NCBI RefSeq assembly: GCF_029542785.1 | Contig: NC_083375.1 | Location: 248,001-312,000 of the forward strand | DNA from: Malassezia japonica | Lineage: Eukaryota > Basidiomycota > Malasseziomycetes > Malasseziales > Malasseziaceae | Length of the DNA: 64,000 nt | Reading direction: 5' to 3' | Shown here: positions 26,263 through 36,700 of the stretch, in pieces | Layout of the letters: every line of letters starts with the position of its first letter | Position numbering within the stretch: position 1 is the stretch's first letter | Made by a program: the position numbers and the translations under genes | The notes under the pieces: model-generated | Told to the model about the DNA's origin: nothing | Database searches by the model: none | What the model saw: the letters and a program-made list of their open reading frames with translations, nothing else

Positions 26263-28350
26263 ATGGCGAATGTGCTCGTGTACAGCGGCGAGGGCGTGGC
26301 GTATGGGGGCCTGCCCCACGTCGTTGAGTCGCTCTCGCGGCTCTGTGGACATGCCTACGATGTGCAGATGATCAATAGCGACTCGCTCTCGGGCGACCCG
26401 TGGGACACGGTGACCAAGCTGCTCGTCCTGCCGGGCGGCACGCCGCAGGCCTACCAAGCGGCGCTCGGCCCGGCGGCGCCACGCATCAAAGCGTTCCTGG
26501 AGAATGGCGGCGCGCTCCTGGCCATGGGCGGCGCGGCGGCGTTTGCCTGCGGCTCGTTCCGGTACGCGGAGGACACGCCACAGCACGCGTTTGACGGATT
26601 CGGGCCACTGCGGCTCTTTCCCGGCACCTACTGGGGCCCCGTGTTTGCAGCAGGCAACGCTGCGAATGTCGCGACCAGCAAGGGGTCCGTGCAGATGGCG
26701 TACAATGGCGGCGGCGCGTTTTTGCGCGCCGAGGCATTTGGTGGCCACGACATTGACGTCCTCGCCGAGTACGCCACGCCGACGCGCACGCCCCCGTCGG
26801 AGCTCGGCGCGGCGAACGTCGCTGGCATCGCGTGCGGCGTCGGCGCGGGCAAGGCGCTCCTCTTTGGCGTGTGCCCAGTGACGCCAATGGTCCCGTACGG
26901 CATGCCGCCGGGGCACGGCCCCGACGCGCTCCGCCTCCAGTGCCTGGCGCACTGGCTCGCGACCGAGGCCGCAATGCACGTCGAGGGCCCGGCTGTGACG
27001 CAGGTCGGCCCGCCGAGCATCACCGATCCTCCCCGCCTCACGCCGTACTATGTAGCGAGCCGGGGCGCAGGGCTGGCTCTCCCTCGGCGCACCGATGCCG
27101 ACGCCACAGCACAGCTGCCGACCGTCGCCGCGGCGATTGCGCAGTCGGACGGCGGCCTGGTGGTCGAGACGACCGTTAAGGACGCCAACGATCTGTATGC
27201 GCTCGTGCGCGTCCAGCGCGATGCTGCGGCCAACATCGCGCGGTTGCACGAAGCGTGCCTCACCGCGTCCTACGCGCCGTTCGAATCGGAGGGCACGCCG
27301 GACCTGCACCGCGTCCCCAAGATCCTCGTGCAGCTCGATGCGCCCCTGTCGGAAGCGGATGCCGAGCGCATTGCGCCGTTCTTTGTGCTGCCCCGCTACT
27401 TTGACGCGCTGGATGCCGCGCGGCGCCGCCTCACGCACCTCCCGTGGCCGGCGGCGCCGCTGTCGATCCGCATCGGAGACGTCGTTGCCTATGGACAGGT
27501 GGTGACAAGCACGCAGACGATGCTGGAAAAAAATACCGCGCTGCTGCAAGCGGCGCCGCTCGGCACGACGTTCCTTGCGACGCACCAGATCGCCGGGCGG
27601 GGTCGCGGGAAGAATGCGTGGATCTCGCCGTGCGGGTGCCTGCAGTTTTCAACGCGCCTCGCGCTCCCAGCGTCGGCGGGCACCAAGAGCGTCTTTATGC
27701 AGTATCTGGCCGCTCTGGCGATTGTCTATGGCCTGAGCGAGGGCCTCGGCGAGGCGTCCGACGCCCTGCGCGGCCGCATCCGCATCAAGTGGCCAAACGA
27801 CGTGTACGCGCAAGTGCGCGACGCGCCGCCCTCGGCTGTGCGGCAGAGCGTCGGCGGCGAGGAGCGCGCGTACGTCAAGCTCGGCGGCATCCTCGTGAAT
27901 GCGCTCTATGCCAACGGCCGCTTTGAGCTCGTAGTGGGGTGCGGCGTGAATGTGACCAACCCCCGCCCCACGACGTCGGTCGCTGAAGTGGTGCAGACGT
28001 TTGGGCGGGGCAACGTCACGCAAGAGGCGTGTGCCGCCGCGATCTTTGCCGCGTTCGAGCAGCTGGTGAGCGCGTTCGAGGCGGCGCACTACGACTTTGC
28101 GCCGTTCGCCGCCGCGTACCGCGCCGCGTGGCTGCACGACAACCAAGAGATCTCGCTCGAAGGCGAGCGCGTGCGCATTGTCGGCATCACGAGCAACTAT
28201 GGGCTCCTGCGCACCGTGCCCCTCTCGTCCCCCCTCACGTCGGCAGATGCGGCGGCGTGGTGTGGCGCGCCGGTCGCTGGCTGCATCGACCTGCAGCCGG
28301 ACGGCAACTCGTTCGACATGCTGCAGAATCTCGTGCATCGTAAATCCTAG
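26263..28350 (+). CDS. BPL1: Biotin-protein ligase (holocarboxylase synthetase)
   Basis: Bpl1 attaches biotin to carboxylases such as acetyl-CoA and pyruvate carboxylase. The 695-residue, intronless product has the eukaryotic layout. The N-terminal half is a class I glutamine-amidotransferase-like domain (MANVLVYSGEGV ... LLVLPGGTPQAYQ ... FLENGGALLAMGGAAAFACG). The C-terminal half is the catalytic LplA-type domain, with THQIAGRGRGKNAWISPCGC (biotinyl-AMP binding, about residue 445), IRIKWPNDVYAQV (lysine near 509), KLGGILVNA and VVGCGVNVTNPRP. A short C-terminal SH3-like BPL domain follows. Its TAG stop overlaps the stop of the convergent cullin gene in a shared CTAG at 28347-28350. Confidence 0.94.
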   Translation: MANVLVYSGEGVAYGGLPHVVESLSRLCGHAYDVQMINSDSLSGDPWDTVTKLLVLPGGTPQAYQAALGPAAPRIKAFLENGGALLAMGGAAAFACGSFRYAEDTPQHAFDGFGPLRLFPGTYWGPVFAAGNAANVATSKGSVQMAYNGGGAFLRAEAFGGHDIDVLAEYATPTRTPPSELGAANVAGIACGVGAGKALLFGVCPVTPMVPYGMPPGHGPDALRLQCLAHWLATEAAMHVEGPAVTQVGPPSITDPPRLTPYYVASRGAGLALPRRTDADATAQLPTVAAAIAQSDGGLVVETTVKDANDLYALVRVQRDAAANIARLHEACLTASYAPFESEGTPDLHRVPKILVQLDAPLSEADAERIAPFFVLPRYFDALDAARRRLTHLPWPAAPLSIRIGDVVAYGQVVTSTQTMLEKNTALLQAAPLGTTFLATHQIAGRGRGKNAWISPCGCLQFSTRLALPASAGTKSVFMQYLAALAIVYGLSEGLGEASDALRGRIRIKWPNDVYAQVRDAPPSAVRQSVGGEERAYVKLGGILVNALYANGRFELVVGCGVNVTNPRPTTSVAEVVQTFGRGNVTQEACAAAIFAAFEQLVSAFEAAHYDFAPFAAAYRAAWLHDNQEISLEGERVRIVGITSNYGLLRTVPLSSPLTSADAAAWCGAPVAGCIDLQPDGNSFDMLQNLVHRKS

Positions 28351-30647
28351 GCTACATAACGATATACACCCCTCTTTCCCTCGACGCGCTCCATACAGTC
28401 CTTTTCAATCAGGCGCTCAAACGCCTTCTTGAGCTCGCTCGCGTCCACCGCAAAGCGGTTCTTGATCTGCTGCACGACCTCGGTGGTGAGCTCGGCGTGC
28501 TTGATGACCTTTTTCGCTTTGAGGATGCGCATCGCAGCGGCTTGGAGGATGAGCTCGCGGTCGATAAAGACGCGCTCTTCGGTCGAGCGCTGCTCCTCCT
28601 TGGTATCCTTGTGCTGGATCTGGTTGATGCGGATGCGCCGCCGCTCGTTCTTCAGCGCCTCGTTCAGCGAAAAGGTGTCGGTATCGCTCACGTCGCGGCC
28701 CTGCGGGTGCTTGCGCAGGACGCGCGTGGGGATTGTGCCGCACGCCAGGCTCTGCAGCGTGCGTTTCAGCTCCTTGTCCTCAAGGCCAGTCTTAGCACTG
28801 ATGTCTGCATAGGAAACCGTCTCGCCCGGCGTCCAGCCGTTAAACACAAAGAGGACCGCCGCTTGAAAGGTGCTAATGTGCAGCTCGCGCACGCCCGCCT
28901 TGCCGAGGTCCGCCGTGACGACCAAAAACCCGAGGCTGTGCCGCCAGTGCAGCGTGCGGCCCGAGTGGCACGTCTTGTAGAACGACGCAAAGCCGTCCAT
29001 CGCATCGAGCATCGGCTGCGGGAGCGACGCGTGCGCCTCGGGGAACGTCGGCCAGTGCGCCTGCGTCAGCACGCTCACTTCAAAGTCGAACGGCAGCGCG
29101 GCGCCGCGCTCGGCGTACGCGGCCATGAGCCCGTCAGAGAGCTGCATGTCCTTGAGCATCGTTTCGAGCTTGGCGGTAAAGTCGGGGCCGCACTCGCTTT
29201 TGAGCTTGAGCAGCATGCTGCGCTCCGCGTCGTCGGACGCGGAGCGCGACAGGAGCAGGCGCTTGGCAAAGTAGCGTTTGTAAAACTCTTCAAACATGTC
29301 CTTGTCGTGCATGAAGCGGAAGAGCGCCAGGACCTGCGTCATGCACGCCTCGAGCTCGGCGTCCGACATGATCTTGTTGCCCGCTCGCAGCTTGGCGTCC
29401 GCAAAGCGCGCGAGCAGCTCGGCGGGCTTGCTGTCGCGCGCATTGACAAACACTTCGAAGCTGTCGCGGATCGCATGATTGAGCTCCGCGTCGCCCTCGA
29501 ATGCATCGTGCAGCAATGCATGCATCTCGTGCTGAAACTCGAGGAGGTCGCTGATGAGCGTGTCTTCGGGTCCTTGCACGAGGCGCATGCCCTTGTCCTT
29601 GACGTACTGGCCGAGCGCCGCACGCAGCGGCGCCGTGCGCCGCGCATCGCGCACTAGCGTATAGAGGTGCAGCATCCGCGCCGTGTCCTGCGTCTCGATC
29701 AGCGCCGGGAGCGTGCCGACAAGCGCGTCGGCGTGCTGCGTCACGAGGATCGCCTGCATCTTGGCCGGGACGTGCGCCTGGTCGGACATGGCGTACATCC
29801 ACGCGGCCCAGCGCCGCTCACGCGCGAGGCACGCGGCGATGCGGGGCAGGAGCGGCCCGATGGCATCCGTGTACAGCGCTGCGAGGCCTTCTGCGTGCTG
29901 CAGCGCGTGGTCGGCAAGCGCATTGCCGAGGCGGCGGCCGATGCCCATGCGCTCGGCCAGCGCGAGGAGCGACGGGAGCGGCGAGGAAGGCAAGCGCAGC
30001 GCGTCGGCGTCTTGGCCCTTGGCGGCCGGCGCGGCGGGGTCTTGTGCCCGTGCCTCGTCCTCATCACGCGCATCCTGCACGAGCTGCACAATGCCCTGGA
30101 CCAGCACGTCTTCTGCGCGCATCACCTTGAGCACCTGCTGCTTGACATGCTCAAAGCACAGCGCCTCGAGGTCGTGCTCGGCGTGGCGCTTGTACCACGC
30201 GCTGCCCAGAACCGGCTCCGCGAGCTGCACAACACGCTCCAATCGCTCGACGCACTCGCACCACACGTCACGCAGCGCCAGCGCCCACGCCCCGCACGCC
30301 GCCGCGTCGCTCGCGGCCGGCGGCGCGAGCGCCCCCATGCGCTCTTCCACGCACCGCTTGAGCTGCGTGGCGATGCGCCTATATGCCTTCTCTGTATCCA
30401 CGTCCGAGTGCATCGACGTATCGTCCAGGTCGCGGTAGAGACTCTGCAGCGCCCGGGGCCGTGCGCCGCCGAGCATCAGCGCGCTAATCGTCCCTTCGAG
30501 GGCGCGCAGCGGCGGCGCGCCGCCACCGCCTTCCAAGGCCACACCTTGCGTCTCAAAGAGCTTCATCCACTTCGTCTTGCGCTCGTCGCCGCCTGCATCG
30601 TGGGGCAGGAGCGTCGCGAGGCCCGCCGCAAGCGGTCCGGGCGGCAT
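28347..30647 (-). CDS. CUL4: Cullin, CUL4-like scaffold of a RING ubiquitin ligase
   Basis: Cullins scaffold RING E3 ubiquitin ligases; CUL4 works with DDB1 in DNA repair, replication licensing and heterochromatin control. The 766-residue product has helical cullin repeats with SLYRDLDDTSMH near the N-terminus. The cullin homology domain includes FHDKDMFEEFYKRYFAKRLL, SECGPDFTAKLETMLKDMQL and LHISTFQAAVLFVFN. The C-terminal winged helix (DRELILQAAAMRILKAKKVI) contains the likely neddylation lysine (about residue 710). N-terminal features suggest CUL4 more than CUL1 or CUL3, but that choice is tentative. The start at 30647 lies 64 bp from the divergent TOM1-like gene, with a CACGTG box (30674-30679) between them. 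Confidence 0.87.
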   Translation of the reverse strand: MPPGPLAAGLATLLPHDAGGDERKTKWMKLFETQGVALEGGGGAPPLRALEGTISALMLGGARPRALQSLYRDLDDTSMHSDVDTEKAYRRIATQLKRCVEERMGALAPPAASDAAACGAWALALRDVWCECVERLERVVQLAEPVLGSAWYKRHAEHDLEALCFEHVKQQVLKVMRAEDVLVQGIVQLVQDARDEDEARAQDPAAPAAKGQDADALRLPSSPLPSLLALAERMGIGRRLGNALADHALQHAEGLAALYTDAIGPLLPRIAACLARERRWAAWMYAMSDQAHVPAKMQAILVTQHADALVGTLPALIETQDTARMLHLYTLVRDARRTAPLRAALGQYVKDKGMRLVQGPEDTLISDLLEFQHEMHALLHDAFEGDAELNHAIRDSFEVFVNARDSKPAELLARFADAKLRAGNKIMSDAELEACMTQVLALFRFMHDKDMFEEFYKRYFAKRLLLSRSASDDAERSMLLKLKSECGPDFTAKLETMLKDMQLSDGLMAAYAERGAALPFDFEVSVLTQAHWPTFPEAHASLPQPMLDAMDGFASFYKTCHSGRTLHWRHSLGFLVVTADLGKAGVRELHISTFQAAVLFVFNGWTPGETVSYADISAKTGLEDKELKRTLQSLACGTIPTRVLRKHPQGRDVSDTDTFSLNEALKNERRRIRINQIQHKDTKEEQRSTEERVFIDRELILQAAAMRILKAKKVIKHAELTTEVVQQIKNRFAVDASELKKAFERLIEKDCMERVEGKRGVYRYVA

Positions 30648-30711
30648 GGCGTTCGGACTCCACTCGCCACAGCCACGTGTTCGATCACGTATCGTCCCTC
30701 CCACGTCGGGG

Positions 30712-33700
30712 ATGAAAATCACCAAGACGCCCAAGCGCAAGCCTGAGGTGCCGCCCGAGCTGGCGGCCCTCAGCGCGCACATAGCCGATGTGGACGAGTC
30801 GGCGTTGCCCGACGTCCTGTGCATCGAGCAGTGGATGTGGCCCCGCGGCGACCTCTACTCGTGGGTCGCGGTGCTGAACCGCTTCGACGCGATCCTCGAA
30901 CGCGTGTGCGCTGCCGGCGATCTGAAGCCGGTGCAGTGGCGCGCGTTTGACGCGGAGACCAAGCGCCTGCTGCTCGCCATCCTCTCCTTTTCGCGCTTGC
31001 TGCTCGAAAACTGCATGAACCGGAAGCTGTACGCGTCGTACGAGCACCTGAATACCCTGCTCGGCACGAGCGACGACGAGGTGCTTGAGTACGTCCTGCG
31101 CCTGCTCCTGCGGCCCGCGCAGCAGCACAGTGGGACAAACAACCCCCGCCACGAGCTCCCGGTGAGCCGCACACGCCTCGCGGTACTCGCCGTGGTGTGG
31201 CCACTGCGCGAGGCCGGCGTCGAGCTCGCGGACGCCGCCACCGACGCGCCGCTCGCATCGCTGAGCACGGTGCACATGCACTACTACAAGCGCGTCGCGC
31301 CCCCGGCGCCAGGCTCGGCACCTGCGACGCCGGGCGCTGCACCGCCCAAAGAGGGCCTGACACGCATCGACGTCTCGCTCGAGGGCGAGGCGCGCGCCCC
31401 CGCCGAGGTCCTCGCTGCACTGCCGGAACGCAGCGAGATGAGCGACGACGAGCAGTTTGAGCTCTTCCAAAAGATCAAGCTCGCCTTGGCGGGCCGCACG
31501 ACCGAGACGCGGCGCTCCAGCCTCGTGTGCCGCCTGCTTGCGGTGGCGTGCTTTGCACACAGCGTCAACGAGGCGACGGCCAACAGCCGCATCTTTCTCG
31601 TGGAGCCGAATCTCGTGCAGCGCACCGTCGCGCTCCTCGACCCGAGCCGCGGCGACGACGACTACGTGCAGAGCGCCGCGCTCTATGCGCTCGAGAGTCT
31701 GTCGCACTACCGCACGCATGTACAAGAGGTGCTTGCTGCCGTCAACGCCTCGGTGAGCCACGGCACGCTGCTCCAGGTGCTCCAGCGGATGACGGCGCGC
31801 CTCGCCAACGGGCCGCCGAGTGCACACCTCGACGCGTACGTCGACGGGGTCATGACGCTCGTCGCGTACCTCACCACGACCGTCTCGGGGAGCAGCATGA
31901 TTGTCGGCGCGGGCCTCATCCCGCACCTGATCGACATTGCGAAGCTGGCCTCGGACGAGTTCCTCGTGCAGCGCACCGCCTCGCGTGCGATTGGGTTGCT
32001 GGACAGCGTGATGTACGCGTATCCACCAGCCCTTACGCAGTTTATCGACGCACACGGCCTCGGGGCGATGGTGGACCGCGTCGCGGCCGAGGTCGAGCAC
32101 GGCCTCGCGGCGCTTCCTGCCCTGGACGTCGGCGGCGAGACGCCGGCGCACGGGCGCCTGGCGTTTGGGCGCGTGTCGCTCCTGCGCAACATGCTCAAAA
32201 TGTTCTTGCACCTGATGACGACGCCGGGCGCGGGCGACGGGCTGCGCAACCTGATCGACACGTCGCTCGTCCAGTCGCTGCAGGGCGTGATGCGCGGCCG
32301 CGCGGCGTTTGGGCCGCAGGTCCTCTCGCAGGCGATCCAGATCGCGGCGACGTTTGTGCACAACGAGCCGACGCTCCTCACCACGGTCCAGGAGCAGGGC
32401 GTGCCAGAGACGTTTGTCGACGTCGTGCAGCACGGCCTCGAGCCCAACTTTGAGCTGCTGACCGCCGCGACGACGGCGATCGGCGCATTCTGCCTCAACG
32501 CGAGCGGCCTCGAGACGCTGACGCGCGCTGGCGTCGTCCAGACGCTCGTCGCGGTCCTCGGCGAGGAGCGCTTCCACAAGGTCCTGCTCGACCGCGACAA
32601 TGCGACGATGTTTGGCTCTGCGATGGACGAGCTGATCCGGCACCATCCTACGCTCAAGGACGAGATGCACTCGCGCATCATGGCCGCGATCCACCAGACG
32701 CTCGACGCCGCGTCGACGTACGAGGCGCCCGAGGAGGAGGAACTGCGCGCGCAGTACCTCTTGCTCCCCGCCCAGGCCACGCTTCCGAGTGCGCCGGTGG
32801 TGCGTGTGCAGGACGTGCAGCTGGACGAGGCGGACGCAATGCTCGCCGAGACCAACGCGCGCGACGCGAATCCGGTCGTGGCCGCGTTCGACGTGCAGTG
32901 CCGTTTCCTCGAGGGACTCTTTCGCAACACGGCGCACTGCCGCGACTTTCTCAAGGCCGACGGCCTGCCGCGCCTGCTCGAGTTCTACGGATCGCGCTGC
33001 CTCGTGTACAACTTTGCGTCGACAACGCCGGCCGACTCGTTTGTCACGCTGCTGCGCCTGATGACGGACGTGAGCCCCAACTCGGTGATCACGGCGCTCC
33101 TGCGCACGATGCACACGTCGCTCGCGGACGTGCAAGCGCTGCGGCCGCACGAGCACGGCGCTTCGGCGCTCGCACCGCTCCTTGCGCCGGACGCCGCGTC
33201 GCTCCCGGCGGCCAACGACCGCTTCCGCGCGCTCGTCGCGCTCAACGTGCGTGCGCACCTTCTTTCTGATATCTGCCAGACGTTTGCGTACTCTGGCCAA
33301 AAGCTGCCCCTGCACTTTTTGCAGGCGCTCAACGAGGGCGGCTCGGACGTGGCGACGCTGCAGCAGCTCGTCGACGTCCAGCGCACGCTTGCATACGAAA
33401 ACCTGCTCGTCAAGGCGGCCGCCGCGGATCTGCCGCGCGTCCAGAAAGGCGAGCCCGCGTCGGCGCTCGCGCGCAACACGACTGCGGTGACCTACCTCGC
33501 GGCCCAGATCCCCGTGTCGCTCTACGCGTTCCTCGGCGAGACGGTGCGCATGCTCGTGCCCCGCCGCTCGCTCGACAATGCGTACCGCGACGCGTCCGCC
33601 AAGGCCGCCGACGACCTCGGCACTGCCTTCCGCGCATACCTCGAGCCGCACGCGGCCGACAGCGGCTATGCCCTTGCCGAGTTTGCGTACCTGCTCAAGG

Positions 33701-36700
33701 TGCTCACCGGCGTTCTTTTCGACGAGCGCGCGAGTGTCGTGCACACGCACACGCTCGTGCTCACGGCATGGGACGCAAACGGCGGCCTCGGGCGTCTGCT
33801 CGAGCGCATGCATGCGCTGCGCGCGACGCTCGCCACCGCCGAGGTCGCCGACGCGACGCCGGGTGGCCTCGCGGCCGACGCGCTCAAGACCGGCCTCGAG
33901 CTCGTGCTGCGCCTCGCACAGTCGCGCCCGCTCCTCGAGTCGGCACACACTGCGCACCTCCTCCAGAAGGAAGGCGCGCTGGAGCCGCACGGACTCTTGG
34001 TGCGCATGCGCACAGACATCTTTGCGTTCCTCAAGGAGCTGTGGCTCGAGCCGTGGCTGCCCAAGCTGCCGCTCGCCACGATCCGTGCACTGATCCAGGC
34101 GCTCCTCGCCGTGCTCAAGGCCGACGCCGAGTCGCCGCCGAAAAAGGCCGAGGGCGAGGAGCAGGGCACCAACGCTTTGCTCTCGTCGGCGCTCGCGTCG
34201 CTCGCGAGCCGCACGGTCCCGCTGCATACGCCGCGCCGTACGCAGGTCGACGAAGGGCGCATTGCACAGCTCGCAGAGATGGGCTTTACACGCGGCGCCG
34301 CACGCCGCGCACTCGAGCGTACACACAACAATGTGAGCGCCGCGACCGAGTACATCTTTCAGCACCCCGAGCTCGCAGACGAGCCGGACGAGCCGCAGGG
34401 CGAGGCGGACGCGCCTGCTGCAGACGCGCCTGCTGCGGACACGCCTGTGCCGGACGCGCCTGTGCCGGACGCGCCTGTGCCGGACGCGCCTGCGCCGGAC
34501 GCTCCCGACGCGTCGACCACCGCGCCGGACGCCCATGCATCGCAGGACACGACACACGACCTCGAGCTCGAAAACGGCCTCCCGCTGCTCCCGGATGCGT
34601 CGCCATTTGCCTCGCTGCTGGGCCTGCGGCCCCGTCCCGAGACTGGCGAGCGGGAGCGGGAGCGGGAGCGCGAGCCCGCGCCGCCGACCCCCGAAAAGCT
34701 TGCACTGGACGAAAAGCGCCGTGCGTTTGCGCCGAGCATGCTTTCCCGTGCGCTCGTCCTCGCCGAGGCGCACGAGCCGCTGGTCTTTGACACAAAGTAT
34801 GTCTTCCTCCTCCTGGCCGAGGAAAAAGACAAGATCGGCGAGCTGTGGGAGCAGATCATTTCGCCGCTCGACGCGCGCGACTGCCGCGGCGACGGCGCAC
34901 ACAAAATCGCGGTGCGCCTGCACCTGGCCGTGCTCCTGCTGAGCACTGGCATCGTGCAGAGCCAGCTGCCGTTCTCTGCTCTGCCGCCCCTTGCGACGTT
35001 GCTTGTGGCGCTGGGCGAGGCGCAGCAAGGGCACGCCGAGCTGCCGTGGCTCACGTCGACGTTCATCGGCCTCTGTGCGATCCTCGGCCTGTGCGAGCGC
35101 CCAAGCAAGGTGGAGCTGAACGCGGCGCCCGCGCCGCTTATGCCGGAGGAGCAGCATGCGTTCCTCCTCGAGGCACGCACGCGTTTCCTCCCGCTGGCCT
35201 TGTGGGGCCTGAAAGAGCATGCGTCGCTCTCACACGACGCGCTCCTTGCCGTGTACCGCCTGGCGGTCCTCGCTACGCGCCAGGCGTCGACAGCCGGCGG
35301 TCTGTACGACGCTGGCCTCGAGCTGCTCTTTTCGCCGCTCGCGACGCGCGACGTCGCGCACGGCGAGGGGTGCCACCGCTTTGCGCTCATGGCCGTGCGC
35401 CACGTCATTGAGTACGCCGGCGTGCTTGCGCCGGTGATGGAGCGCGAGATGTATGCGTGGGTCACGAACCACGTCCGCGCGCGCTCTTCCGAAAGCAGCT
35501 CGTTCTCGAAAGGCATGTCGTACGTTGTCGAGCGTGATCTCGACGTGTACATGCCCGCGGCCGAGCGCCAAGTCGAGATCCTCGACTTTCAGACGCAAAA
35601 AGGCCAGGCATTCCTGCGCCTAAAAGAGTCGGCGGTGCACAGCCAAGAAGGGCCAGAGGCCCAAGGGGCGAGCGATAGCGTGGTGAGCTACCTGCTCGAG
35701 GAGCTCTTGCGCCTGCACACCGAAGAGACGACCGCTGCCTCCCCGAGCGGCGCCGCGGCCACGCCGAGCGCGTCGACGCCGATGGATACCGAGTCCGACA
35801 CGCCCCGTGCGTCCGAGTCGGAGGCGGCGACGGCGGCGGTGCCGCTCGAAAAGCCTGCTGTGCCGGAAGAGGACTCGGCGACGAGCTACAAGTATTTCCT
35901 CTTGCAGGCCCTCACCGAGCTCGTCTCGTCGTACATGGTGTGCAAGCAGAGTTTCCTGTCGTTCCGTGGCGACGAGCGCGCGCGTGCGGCGCTTGTGCCG
36001 TTCCTCACGTCCCTCGTTCCGTCCGGCTTTTTGAAGAGCTTCGACACGCCCGAGCTGCGCAAGCGCATGGCCGAGTCGAACTGGGCCATGTCGGTGCTCG
36101 TCGGCCTCGCGGCCGAGCCGTGTGCCTCGGGCGACGCCAAGGCTGTTGCGGAGCCGCTCGTGGCGGTGCGCAAGGCGCTGCTCGACCACCTGCACCGCGC
36201 GCTGCGCGAGGCCGCGTCGAGTGCCGAGCCCGTCGAGGTGCGGTACGGGCGCCTGTATGCGCTGTCGGACCTGTGCTACCGCCTGCTCACTGCGCAGCCG
36301 AATCCGCCGAGCCAAGGTGGTGCGCAACCCAAGCTGCACACCGAAGTCGCGCTGCACATGGCCAAGACGATGCTCGAAAAGAACTATGTCACGGTGCTCA
36401 CCGGTGCGCTCGCCGACGTCGACCTCAACATGCCGACGGTCAAGGCGCTGCTCGAAGGCATGCTCCGCCCTCTGGAGCACCTGACCAAGGTTGCGATGAA
36501 GATGGGCAAGTCGGCGCGCCGCGCTGCGAGTGTCGCGAGCGAGGCGACGTCTGAGAACTTTTCCGAGTCGCTGGACGAGGCGTCTCTCTCGTCGCACTAC
36601 GACGAGGAGAGCGAGGCGGAGGAGGATGCGCCCGACTTTTACCGCAACTCGTCGCTCGGCATGCACACCGGCGAAATGGAGCACGGGACGTTTGACGACG

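Noticed and set aside
30685..35220. A 1511-codon antisense open frame within the TOM1-like gene.
   Set aside because: It has the same origin in codon bias. Its composition (R, V, L, H, E) mirrors the sense codons and no domain is visible.
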